From positions 1 through 29,269 of the IMG/VR virus record IMGVR_UViG_3300035698_015258: a DNA stretch of 29,269 nt; one strand, written 5' to 3'. Shown here in pieces: positions 11,166 to 18,562 of this stretch. Position 1 is the first letter of the stretch. Each line of letters starts with the position of its first letter. Made by a program: the position numbers and the translations under genes. Under the pieces are notes generated by a model. The model was not told the DNA's origin. It did not search any database and saw only the letters and a program-made list of their open reading frames with translations. Source of the stretch: a virus.

Positions 11166-12827
11166 ATGCCACAATCATCAGCCATGGTAAAAGAGATAGC
11201 GCAAAGCGGGGATTTGAGTGCCTTGTTTGCTGCTGATGCCCTGGCGTGGGCGGTTCTGGGGAAGGTGCGGCTGCAAAGCGGTAAGACCTTTCAAACGGTC
11301 AAGCATGAATACCAACGAGCGATCATGCAGTGCGACCACCCGGACCAGTGTTCCAAAAAAGGGGCTCAGATGGGCCTGACGGAAATCAACGTCTTGAAGA
11401 CGATCCACGGGCACATCTATGGGAGATACCCGACTGGGACGCTGTATCTGTTCCCTACCTGGAACGATGTAAGCGATTTCTCGAAGTCCCGATTTAATCC
11501 TTTAATATACGACAATCCCCAGATAGCGGAACACGTCAAGACAATTTCTTCTGGTGGTAAGACGATGGAAGCGGCCACCATTAAGAAGATTGGGAACGGG
11601 GTTTTATACCTCCGGTCGGCCCGCCAAACGGCGAAGATTGAGGGTCTGAAGGGGGATTCTTCGGCCTTGAAGTCCATCCCGGTAGACCGGATCGTGTTTG
11701 ATGAGCGGGATGTGATGTCTGATTCTATGGTTGACCTGGCCATGGAGAGGATTAGCCACAGCGAGGTTGGGGAGGTGTTTCAGCTTAGCACACCCTCTAT
11801 ACCGGACTATGGGATTGATTTGGCTTACCAGAACAGCGACCAGCGAATTTGGGAGATCCGGTGTACCCATTGCGGGGCTCATACCTGTTTGGAGCTGGAA
11901 TTTCCTGATTGTCTAAAAATAAGAGGGGATGATGAGGTTTACCGTGCTTGCAAGAAGTGTTCCAAAGAGATTTTCCCGAAGGACGGAAGATGGACCCCAC
12001 AGCGCCCTCTTATAAAGGACAAGGTTGGCTGGTGGATTAGCCAGTTGAATTCCACCTATGTAAAACCAGGGAAGATTCTTGAAAAGTTCCAAGACCCCAA
12101 AACGAATTTGCAGGAGTTTTACAATTCCAAACTTGGCATGGCTTACATTGACGCTGAGAATCGGCTGACGAAAAATGACGTAATTTCCTGTTGCGGCCAT
12201 GACGTGATGTCGGTCCGAAGCGAAGGCCCCTGCTCGATGGGGGCGGATATTGGGAAGAACATCCATGTTGTGATCGGGAACCGGCAAGCTGGTGGGAAAC
12301 AACTGAAGGTTATTAAGGTGGCTACGGTCTCCTCTTTTAATGACCTGCACGACCTGGGGATTAAGTTCGGCGTCAAGTGTGCCGTTCTGGATCTGTACCC
12401 TGAGACCCGGAAAGTGCGAGAGTTTGCTGAAGCGGAAAGATACCCCGTATTCGGGTGCGATTATCAGGAGCGACAAAAAGGGTCTTTTGCGTGGGATGAG
12501 CGGAACAAGGTGGTTACGTGTAACCGGACTGAGGTGTGTGACGCGACCCATGAGCTGGTGGTGAACAAAGGGCGTCTTGAGCTTCCAAGGCGGTCTGATG
12601 AGTTGGGCAGTTACATCAAGCACATGACCGGGATTGTCAAGATTCTGAAAGAGGATGAGATTACGGGGTCCAGGGTTTATCGGTATTTGCGAATTGCGGA
12701 TGACCATTACCGTCATGCGACGAACTATTTTTACTTGGCTTCAACGAGGACAAGAGACGCGCGAGCTGGTGGTTTCAGGTCGTCAGAGCGGCGCGAATCT
12801 TTTAAATACCCGTATGCACCGGGGTAG
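11166..12827 (+). CDS. Terminase large subunit, lambda gpA-type
   Basis: 553 residues; the ATP-driven motor and nuclease that cuts concatemers and packs DNA into the prohead through the portal. ATPase: Walker-A-like SKKGAQMGLTE at 63-73 (the variant loop of gpA terminases), LFPTWNDVSDFSKSRF at about 95-110, Walker B RIVFDERD at 175-182, then a coupling motif LSTPS at 207-211. A zinc knuckle lies at 233-265 (CTHC...CKKC). Nuclease part: GADIGKN at 359-365 (D361), AVLDLYPE near 406-413 (D409) and a late DDHYRHATNYFYLA. Somewhat shorter than lambda gpA. Start ATG 11166 follows GAGGGA. The portal gene follows after eight bases. A gpA-type enzyme plus an HNH protein suggests cos-type ends; this is inference. 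Confidence 0.9.
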   Translation: MPQSSAMVKEIAQSGDLSALFAADALAWAVLGKVRLQSGKTFQTVKHEYQRAIMQCDHPDQCSKKGAQMGLTEINVLKTIHGHIYGRYPTGTLYLFPTWNDVSDFSKSRFNPLIYDNPQIAEHVKTISSGGKTMEAATIKKIGNGVLYLRSARQTAKIEGLKGDSSALKSIPVDRIVFDERDVMSDSMVDLAMERISHSEVGEVFQLSTPSIPDYGIDLAYQNSDQRIWEIRCTHCGAHTCLELEFPDCLKIRGDDEVYRACKKCSKEIFPKDGRWTPQRPLIKDKVGWWISQLNSTYVKPGKILEKFQDPKTNLQEFYNSKLGMAYIDAENRLTKNDVISCCGHDVMSVRSEGPCSMGADIGKNIHVVIGNRQAGGKQLKVIKVATVSSFNDLHDLGIKFGVKCAVLDLYPETRKVREFAEAERYPVFGCDYQERQKGSFAWDERNKVVTCNRTEVCDATHELVVNKGRLELPRRSDELGSYIKHMTGIVKILKEDEITGSRVYRYLRIADDHYRHATNYFYLASTRTRDARAGGFRSSERRESFKYPYAPG

Positions 12828-12835
12828 AGGAACAA

Positions 12836-14944
12836 ATGGCTGAAATAAGATCGATTGGGTCCAGGTTCGCTTCAAACGAAGAGCTTGACCGTTATGAAGC
12901 TGAGGACGCTGAAAAGAGCGCGGATGAGGTACAGAACGACCCGTTCATTACTTCCCTTGGGAGCCATATAAGGGGCTGCTGGCAAGAGGCCAGAGATAAT
13001 AAGGACGAATACCTGACCGACCGGCTATTAAAGTGCCTACGGCTTAGAAAAGGTGAGTACAGCGCTTCTGAGAAGGCAAGCATTGATCAAATAGGAGGGG
13101 ATAGCGTCCTCTTCGACAAGCTCGTTAGCGTAAAGTGCCGTGCTGCTGAAGCGTGGTTGAACTCTATGCTGTTGCCGCCTGGAGAAAGACCTTGGGGCAT
13201 AGACACGACCCCTAAGCCTGAGTTGGAGCCGGACAAGCTCCGCAAGCTAATCTTAGACTTACACGCTGAATATCAACGGATGGCATTTGCTCAGGCTCAA
13301 ATAACTGACCCTAATGATCCGATGGCAAAAGCGGAATCTGACAGAGTTATTAGGCGGGAGCTTGAGAATTTCAAGAACGAACTCCAGAAAGATATAAAGG
13401 AAAAGGCCGACAACGAGTCCGAAGCGCTTGAGTGGGACATTGACGATGGCTTAACAGAGAGCGGTTGGTACAAGGTCATTAAGGACGTTATTCCGGATAT
13501 CGTGACGTTCCCGACTGGGTTTGTAAAAGGCCCGATTGTTAGGATGAAGAAGACTCTTAGCTGGGGGCCTGACGGCACCCCGGTTATTAAAACCCTGCCG
13601 ACCCGTGAGTACGACAGGATTAGCCCGCTCGACATATACCCATCACCCACTGCGAAAACCCTCCAGGACAGCTACCTGATCCAGAAGCACCGATTTGAGC
13701 GGAAGGACCTTAATAACCTGATTGGCGTGGATGGGTACGATGAACCGTCCATAAGGAAGGTTTTGATTGAACACGGCGAGGGTGGGCTTAGAGAGTGGTT
13801 GCATGAGGATGATGAACGGGCTGATCTTGAAGACAGGCCGGACGACGACATATCTTCGAGCGATAATCCCATTGATTGCCTTGAGTTCTGGGGGAGCGTT
13901 CAGGGGGCCAAGCTGATTAGTTGGGGTCTAGAAGACATCCCGGACAAGGATATAGACTATGATATTGACGCTTTCATGATTGGCGGCACGGTGATTGGGG
14001 CCAGGTTAAACCCGGACCCATTGGGCAAAAAGCCTTATTTTTCTGCTTCTTTTACGAAAGTCACTGATTCTATATGGGGCGAGGGGGTTCCTGAGATATT
14101 GGAACCTAAGCTGAAGATAATTAATGGTTGTATCCAGGCCCTTGTATGCAACATGAGCATGTCGTCAGGCCCTATGGTGGGTCTTGATATGAGCCAGCTT
14201 GACCCGTCTAACAACCCGGACGAGATACATCCAAGAAAAGTTTGGCAATTTGATGGGTCTCCAGGTAGCGCCGGGTTCCCTATTACGTTTTTTCAACCGG
14301 ACTCTAACGCTGCGGAGCTTCAAGGTCTCTACGACTACTTCTACAAACAGGCCGGGGAAGACCCCGGTATCCCTAATTTCATGTACGGGGCAAGCAACCA
14401 GGGCGGGGCAGCTAAAACCGCGTCGGGCCTTAGTATGCTAATGAACGCGGCCGGTAAAGTTCTGAGAACGGTTGCCGCAAACATTGATGAAGGGATTGTT
14501 AAGCCGTCTGTGGAAGGGTACTGGACGCATATTATGCTGAATGAGCCTGAAAAGGCCAATGGAGATATAAAGATAGTCCCGAGGGCGTCGGAATATCTTG
14601 TTGAAGCCGAACAGATTCAGCTCCGCAGACAGGAATTCTTACAGACGACAGCCAATCAGTTTGATTTCCAGATAATGGGGTTGAAAGGCCGGGCAGAAGT
14701 ACTGCGCGAAACCCTTAAAACATTGAAAATAAGGCCGGACAAGGTAATCCCTGATGACGATTCTTTCAGGCAAAACATAAGCGAACAGGAGCTTCAGATG
14801 TTTGCTCAAAACTTGGCTCAGATGTTCCATGTGCCTCCAGCGCAAATCCTTGAGATTGCCAAAGGCGGGACACCTAGCGGTCAATCGCAACAAGGTGGAG
14901 CGTCCCCAGAGGCTTCAGGAACTCCCGTAGGAGGCCCACAATGA
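12836..14944 (+). CDS. Portal protein (head-tail connector)
   Basis: 702 residues, directly after the large terminase and before small head genes and a scaffold, the standard portal position. The portal is a 12-subunit ring at one capsid vertex through which DNA enters and leaves. Long, acidic and mixed alpha/beta: an N-terminal region with DEYLTDRLLKCLRLRKGEYS and FDKLVSVKCRAAEAWLNSML, a middle region with YDRISPLDIYPSPTAKTLQD and KPYFSASFTKVTDSIWGEGV, a helical stem near TASGLSMLMNAAGKVLRTVA, and a flexible Gly/Gln/Pro-rich tail (GTPSGQSQQGGASPEASG). Size fits podovirus portals (about 500-720). The DIYPSPTAKTLQDS segment is common in portals of short-tailed phages. Motif-level assignment; position gives most of the confidence. 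Confidence 0.82.
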   Translation: MAEIRSIGSRFASNEELDRYEAEDAEKSADEVQNDPFITSLGSHIRGCWQEARDNKDEYLTDRLLKCLRLRKGEYSASEKASIDQIGGDSVLFDKLVSVKCRAAEAWLNSMLLPPGERPWGIDTTPKPELEPDKLRKLILDLHAEYQRMAFAQAQITDPNDPMAKAESDRVIRRELENFKNELQKDIKEKADNESEALEWDIDDGLTESGWYKVIKDVIPDIVTFPTGFVKGPIVRMKKTLSWGPDGTPVIKTLPTREYDRISPLDIYPSPTAKTLQDSYLIQKHRFERKDLNNLIGVDGYDEPSIRKVLIEHGEGGLREWLHEDDERADLEDRPDDDISSSDNPIDCLEFWGSVQGAKLISWGLEDIPDKDIDYDIDAFMIGGTVIGARLNPDPLGKKPYFSASFTKVTDSIWGEGVPEILEPKLKIINGCIQALVCNMSMSSGPMVGLDMSQLDPSNNPDEIHPRKVWQFDGSPGSAGFPITFFQPDSNAAELQGLYDYFYKQAGEDPGIPNFMYGASNQGGAAKTASGLSMLMNAAGKVLRTVAANIDEGIVKPSVEGYWTHIMLNEPEKANGDIKIVPRASEYLVEAEQIQLRRQEFLQTTANQFDFQIMGLKGRAEVLRETLKTLKIRPDKVIPDDDSFRQNISEQELQMFAQNLAQMFHVPPAQILEIAKGGTPSGQSQQGGASPEASGTPVGGPQ

Positions 14945-15339
14945 AAAACATGATGCCTGAATATGTTGATGAGCTGAAAAGCTACGACACTGACATGCTT
15001 CAGCACAACCTTGAAAGGAACGCCAAAGATCATAGGGCAAGCGGCCTGGACGAAGCCGTTCTCATTATTCGGGACTTGCTTGGCAAGACGCTAAGAAAGG
15101 TCGGGGTGGAGGTTTCTGAAGATAGTTCTGCGGAAGTGGTTGATGGGCTCTTGAAGAAAAACGAGGTCAAGGTTGAACACCGGGCGAACTACCGTTTGGA
15201 CGATGCCTGGCGAAATGGGATCTACGTTTACAAGGAAATGGACCTTGTTGGGTTTATATCCGAACCGCTCTTTAAAAATCCGAGCGTGTTTGAAATTGAC
15301 AGAACGGCGCATGTTGTGGTCAGGGCGGCACTGCAATGA
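14941..15339 (+). CDS. Hypothetical head-region protein, 132 residues
   Basis: Begins MKNMMPEYVDELKSYDTDML with an ATGA overlap with the portal stop. N-terminal half helical and charged, C-terminal half beta-type (GIYVYKEMDLVGFISEPLFK, FEIDRTAHVVVRAAL). No motif known to me. Genes in this place often encode small head or portal accessory proteins, so a minor virion role is possible. The next gene again overlaps by ATGA. Confidence 0.65.
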   Translation: MKNMMPEYVDELKSYDTDMLQHNLERNAKDHRASGLDEAVLIIRDLLGKTLRKVGVEVSEDSSAEVVDGLLKKNEVKVEHRANYRLDDAWRNGIYVYKEMDLVGFISEPLFKNPSVFEIDRTAHVVVRAALQ

Positions 15340-15611
15340 TTCGATACCCATCGGACATAGATAGGAAAATAATGATACTGGAGTCCATTTCCAACCTTGA
15401 ACATAACGAAGCGTTTAAAGTAGTTACGGAATGGCTTATCGATGAAGCGGGGAGAATCGCCAAGGAAAACAATTCGGTGAAGGAAGAAACGATATTACGG
15501 TGGTCGCAAGGGCACTTCCAGATTCTGGACGATTTACTGGGCAAGATTGTCACAGCAAGAACGACATTAGAGAAACTGCGGGACCAGCCTCAGCCGAAAG
15601 GCCGCGCATAG
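15336..15611 (+). CDS. Hypothetical helical protein, 91 residues
   Basis: Begins MIRYPSDIDRKIMILESISN. Almost wholly helical and charged, with WLIDEAGRIAKENNSVKEET and LDDLLGKIVTARTTLEKLRD suggesting a coiled coil, and a Pro/Gln-rich basic end. Coupled to the gene before by ATGA. Might be a small scaffold, head-maturation or packaging helper, but there is no sequence proof. Confidence 0.65.
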   Translation: MIRYPSDIDRKIMILESISNLEHNEAFKVVTEWLIDEAGRIAKENNSVKEETILRWSQGHFQILDDLLGKIVTARTTLEKLRDQPQPKGRA

Positions 15612-15653
15612 GGCGCAGAGGCTAAACCGCTTCTATTATAAAGGAGAAATATC

Positions 15654-16526
15654 ATGGCTTGGAGAGAAAGCGCACATATTACGAAATTGAGAGTGGATGA
15701 GCTGACGACGGGTGATAGCATAGCACTGTCGGGTTTGTCCACTGGGGCGATTAATATTTCAAAAACAATTGCCAGCCAAGCAGCGTCAGCCGTTATCGAG
15801 CGTAGAGACATTACCGCCACAATTACAGGCGGCAATTATCTGATGGGTTCATACCAGACCTATGAGTCTGGAGCTACGTTCGGTGCTACCGGCTTTATGA
15901 TTGGGCAATATACCAGGCTCGAAGTGGCTCATGTGGTCCAGGACACTTATGCGATCTGGGGAAAATGTAACATCTCCGGTGCCCAGCCTGGAAATACCAG
16001 TAATCAGCATGTCGGCGTGTTTGCCACGATGTCAATCGCTGGTGTGGCCTGTGATTTAGCCGCAACTGGTGGGTGCTATGGATTGCTGGCAACAGCGAGC
16101 ATCGCATCTGGCGGGACATTGGACCAACCGCTTTACGCCGGTTACTTTGACGCCGGTAGCGTTGATAACATCGCTGGAACAGTTGATTGCATTAGAGCAA
16201 AAATGCAGAAATATTGTGACCACGGTGTTGATATCCATTGCTATACCAACAACAACGAAGCTGGAATTCGCTTCATGCCGACTGACGCGGCCAGGTTGTC
16301 TAGCGGGATCAAGTTTTATGCTTCGGCTACGGGTGGTCAGGGCTACATCCACCATGCGATGGAGTTCGTAGCGGCTGACATGAAAGACGGTGCTTATGTT
16401 GTTACCACTACAATCACTGATGCCGATAGTGCAGACGGCGTTATTAAGATCGATTGTGCCGGAACTCACTATTACATTCCATTCTATGATGCGAGTGTAA
16501 TTGACACTGAATGGGCAGATCAATAG
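15654..16526 (+). CDS. Putative virion surface/decoration protein, 290 residues
   Basis: From ATG 15654 behind AAAGGAGAAATATC. The composition is that of phage surface proteins: rich in Gly, Ala, Thr and Ser, poor in charge, with repeated short strands (GVFATMSIAGVACDLAATGG, CYGLLATASIASGGTLDQPL) and a C-terminal VIKIDCAGTHYYIPFYDASV, an ending I associate with phage head-fibre or decoration-type proteins. No membrane segment and no signal peptide. Lying between portal and scaffold supports a head-related structural role. The exact role (head fibre, decoration, spike) cannot be decided from sequence alone. Confidence 0.6.
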   Translation: MAWRESAHITKLRVDELTTGDSIALSGLSTGAINISKTIASQAASAVIERRDITATITGGNYLMGSYQTYESGATFGATGFMIGQYTRLEVAHVVQDTYAIWGKCNISGAQPGNTSNQHVGVFATMSIAGVACDLAATGGCYGLLATASIASGGTLDQPLYAGYFDAGSVDNIAGTVDCIRAKMQKYCDHGVDIHCYTNNNEAGIRFMPTDAARLSSGIKFYASATGGQGYIHHAMEFVAADMKDGAYVVTTTITDADSADGVIKIDCAGTHYYIPFYDASVIDTEWADQ

Positions 16527-16535
16527 GAGGTAATA

Positions 16536-16631
16536 ATGGCTAAGAAAAAAGGAACAAAGGTTACTAAGAAAGATAAGAACGCAAAAGGCCAGTTTCCTGA
16601 CAAATCCGTTGTGCCGAAGGAAATAGCGTAA
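16536..16631 (+). CDS. Lysine-rich 31-residue protein
   Basis: Begins MAKKKGTKVTKKDKNAKGQF. It has the best ribosome site of the region (AGGAGGTAATA) and a TAATG overlap with the next start, so it is very likely translated. Extremely basic; may bind nucleic acid or an acidic partner. Such tiny basic ORFs occur between phage head genes. Function unknown. Confidence 0.6.
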   Translation: MAKKKGTKVTKKDKNAKGQFPDKSVVPKEIA

Positions 16632-16819
16632 TGGAATTAACAAACGAAAGCAAACCTGAGATTGTTGAGTATCTTGGTAATGACATATTTGAGCTTTCTG
16701 CTGAAAAAACTTTGATGATTAAGCAGACGGGCGGTGCCGACATATTAAAGGCGAAAGTGCCTGTTGGCAAAAAGTGGGAAGTTCGTGTTCATGTCGAGAT
16801 AATTGAAAGCGATGCTTAA
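16631..16819 (+). CDS. Small beta-rich protein, 62 residues
   Basis: Begins MELTNESKPEIVEYLGNDIF. Alternating pattern (EKTLMIKQTGGADILKAKVP, KKWEVRVHVEII) suggests a small beta barrel or sandwich. TAATG coupling to the basic peptide upstream. Could be a minor structural protein that goes with the 290-residue surface protein; this is from neighbourhood only. Confidence 0.55.
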   Translation: MELTNESKPEIVEYLGNDIFELSAEKTLMIKQTGGADILKAKVPVGKKWEVRVHVEIIESDA

Positions 16820-16828
16820 AACGTACAG

Positions 16829-16883
16829 TCCTGAGATAGGGGAAACCCGAAAAGCCCAACTATCCCGGCGGGCCTTCTCAGGA
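16829..16883 (+). other. Structured intergenic RNA candidate
   Basis: Outer helix TCCTGA (16829-16834) / TCAGGA (16878-16883), second helix GATAG (16835-16839) / CTATC (16860-16864) stacked on it, inner hairpin GGG AAA CCC (16840-16848), and a CCCGG...CCGG-type GC segment after it. No U-run follows, so it is not a simple terminator. It lies in the 92-base gap before the gene at 16912. Confidence 0.45.
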
Positions 16884-16911
16884 TTTATCAGCCGGGAGCC
16901 GGGAGAGTATT

Positions 16912-17217
16912 ATGAAATTAGACGTGCTTGAAAGAATATCGGTTATCGGGTTGCTCCCTGAAAAGGGGTCTTTTACAAACCTTAAACTTGTCAGGGTCGC
17001 AAGAGAATCGCTGTCGTTTACAGAAGAAGAATCCAAGCTGTTGGCTTTTGAAGAGAACGATGGAGTTACCAGATGGCAGGACGGGGTTGTTTTGGCGAAG
17101 GATATCGAACTCGGAGAGATTGTGACTGAAATCGTCAAGAAGAAATTGAAAGAATTGGATCAAAAAGCGGAACTTATTCCGCAGCAGGTTGACCTTTACG
17201 AGAAGTTTATGAATTAA
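16912..17217 (+). CDS. Hypothetical protein, 101 residues
   Basis: Begins MKLDVLERISVIGLLPEKGS; ribosome site GGGAGAG. Contains NLKLVRVARESLSFTEEESK, an acidic helix, then VLAKDIELGEIVTEIVKKKL and KELDQKAELIPQQVDLYEKF. Such small helical proteins of about 100 residues, rich in Glu, Lys and Leu, are common in phage late regions without assigned roles. A covarying hairpin and a terminator follow it. Confidence 0.65.
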   Translation: MKLDVLERISVIGLLPEKGSFTNLKLVRVARESLSFTEEESKLLAFEENDGVTRWQDGVVLAKDIELGEIVTEIVKKKLKELDQKAELIPQQVDLYEKFMN

Positions 17218-17221
17218 CCAG

Positions 17222-17277
17222 CCTGAACCCCCACTCCTTTATATAAGGGGTGGGATCAGGTCAACTTAAAACTGAAT
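17222..17277 (+). repeat. Paired hairpin element, copy 1
   Basis: CCTGA (17222-17226) pairs with TCAGG (17256-17260); inside, CCCACTCCTT pairs with AAGGGGTGGG (one G-U). The tail TCAACTTAAAACTGAAT follows. Outer arms and tail match copy 2 (17352-17393), while the inner stem differs but still pairs. Confidence 0.65.
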
Positions 17278-17305
17278 AAATATTAGCAGCACGAGCACTA
17301 TTTAA

Positions 17306-17348
17306 GGCCGGTTGCGCCCCATGACGGGGTGACAATCGGCCTTTTTTT
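17306..17348 (+). terminator. Intrinsic terminator before the scaffold gene
   Basis: GGCCGGTTG (17306-17314) / CAATCGGCC (17333-17341) plus inner CCCC/GGGG, then seven T. Same module as at 11113-11151, including the lead-in CACGAGCA...ATTTA. It lies between the two paired hairpin elements. Confidence 0.85.
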
Positions 17349-17351
17349 ATA

Positions 17352-17393
17352 CCTGAACCCCGCAATGCGGATCAGGTCAACTTTAAACGGAAT
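17352..17393 (+). repeat. Paired hairpin element, copy 2
   Basis: CCTGA (17352-17356) / TCAGG (17372-17376) with an inner CCGC/GCGG around AAT, and the tail TCAACTTTAAACGGAAT. Ends about 20 bases before the scaffold ribosome site AAGGAGG. Confidence 0.6.
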
Positions 17394-17421
17394 CCCGCTT
17401 AGGCGGCTCCAAGGAGGCGTG

Positions 17422-18363
17422 ATGGGCATACCAGCTCAAGTTTTACAGCAGGAAGAAGAAGCGAACAAATTGATGGGGAACCCTGACGAAGAAGACCAGG
17501 AAGCCGAAGTATCGGAAGAAAGCACCGAAGAAGCTCCTGAACTCAAGGACGTATCAGCTCCCCAGGAAGAGGATTCAACAGAAGACTTAGAAGAATCCCC
17601 TGAAATTCCAAAGGAAGACGAAAAAGACCGGGCGTACTGGGAACAGCGTTTCAAGGTGATGGAAGGGAAGTTCAAGGCTGAAGTCCCACAACTTACGGAC
17701 CAAGTTCGTAATTTGATGGCTCAGAACGACAAGCTGACCAATCTCATCGCAACGATGAACCCAAAAGAAGAAAAGCCCGAGATAATGACAGGGACGTACC
17801 TGACAGACGAAGAGTTTGAGAAACTTGAAGAGGAAGGTTTTGAACGGTCCACCATTGATCTCATTGGCAGCATGGCCGAACGGGTAGCTGAAAAACGCCT
17901 ATCTCAGTATGACCAGAAAGTCGATAATCTTACCAATGATGTGGCCGCGTCTTCAAAGGACAGATTCTTCTCCAGTCTTGAAAGTAAGGTCTCTGATTGG
18001 CGGCTCATTAATGAGGATAGCACGTTCATTGAATGGCTCTCCGAACCTGACGGGTATAGCGGTAGCACGAAGCAGCAGTCCCTTGATAGAGCATACGCCA
18101 ACATGGAAGTTGACAGCGTGGCGGCTATATTTAACGCCTATAAGACGCCTTCAGCCCCCGTAGTTGGTAGCCTTGAGAAACAGGTGGCCCCTGGAAAGGG
18201 TGCCGCAGGAAAAACGCCAGTTTCGCAAAAGAAGGTTTGGTCTAAGGGTGAAATCACCAAGTTCTATTCGGATCAGATCAAAGGGAAGTACAGCGAAAAG
18301 AAGGCGAATCAACTTGAAAAAGAAATCTTCCTTGCTCAAAAAGAAGGGAGAATAACACCATGA
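17422..18363 (+). CDS. Scaffolding protein
   Basis: 313 residues from ATG 17422 behind AAGGAGGCG; the frame extends upstream only through the terminator region. Scaffold proteins guide capsid assembly and leave before or during packaging. Residues about 10-80 are highly acidic and disordered-looking (EEEANKLMGNPDEEDQEAEV, ESTEEAPELKDVSAPQEEDS), the middle is helical/coiled coil (YWEQRFKVMEGKFKAEVPQL, RNLMAQNDKLTNLIATMN), and the C-terminus is basic (GEITKFYSDQIKGKYSEKKA), the usual place for binding the coat protein. Size and composition are typical, and the major capsid gene follows 16 bases on. Confidence 0.85.
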   Translation: MGIPAQVLQQEEEANKLMGNPDEEDQEAEVSEESTEEAPELKDVSAPQEEDSTEDLEESPEIPKEDEKDRAYWEQRFKVMEGKFKAEVPQLTDQVRNLMAQNDKLTNLIATMNPKEEKPEIMTGTYLTDEEFEKLEEEGFERSTIDLIGSMAERVAEKRLSQYDQKVDNLTNDVAASSKDRFFSSLESKVSDWRLINEDSTFIEWLSEPDGYSGSTKQQSLDRAYANMEVDSVAAIFNAYKTPSAPVVGSLEKQVAPGKGAAGKTPVSQKKVWSKGEITKFYSDQIKGKYSEKKANQLEKEIFLAQKEGRITP

Positions 18364-18379
18364 TAAAGGAGAAACTATT

Positions 18380-18514
18380 ATGGCATATCCAGTTGCAGCG
18401 GGAGTAACTACCCATAGTGGCAGCTATACTCCAGAAATTTGGAGCGGAAAATGTTTAGTAAAGTTCTATAAAAGCACTGTGTTTGGCGCAATCGCTAACA
18501 CAGATTATGAGGGT
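18380..18514 (+). CDS. Major capsid protein, exon 1 (codons 1-45)
   Basis: MAYPVAAGVTTHSGSYTPEI is the start of a recognisable coat-protein family (MAYPVxAGVTxxSGxxxPEIWSGKLLVKFYxxTVxxxIxNTDYEG); I see the same phrases here up to NTDYEG. ATG 18380 follows AAAGGAG. The frame then meets AAG TAA, which is out of place for this family, whose members continue GEIKSxGDxVxIRT. That continuation is found 975 bases later (exon 2), and the bases between have all marks of a group I intron. Exon 1 is 135 bases, a whole number of codons, and its last base is T, as group I 5' splice sites require. Confidence 0.88.
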
Positions 18515-18562
18515 AAGTAACATTGCTCTCACTAAACACAGTGAATTGCTGGGACACCCTGC

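Noticed and set aside
11913-12716. Minus-strand ORF of 267 codons inside the large terminase
   Set aside because: Shadow of the terminase codons; proline/leucine-rich with no motif or start signal.
16056-16643. Minus-strand ORF of 195 codons opposite the surface-protein gene
   Set aside because: Opposite a well-initiated plus-strand gene and the very strong AGGAGGTAATA site; no ribosome site of its own.
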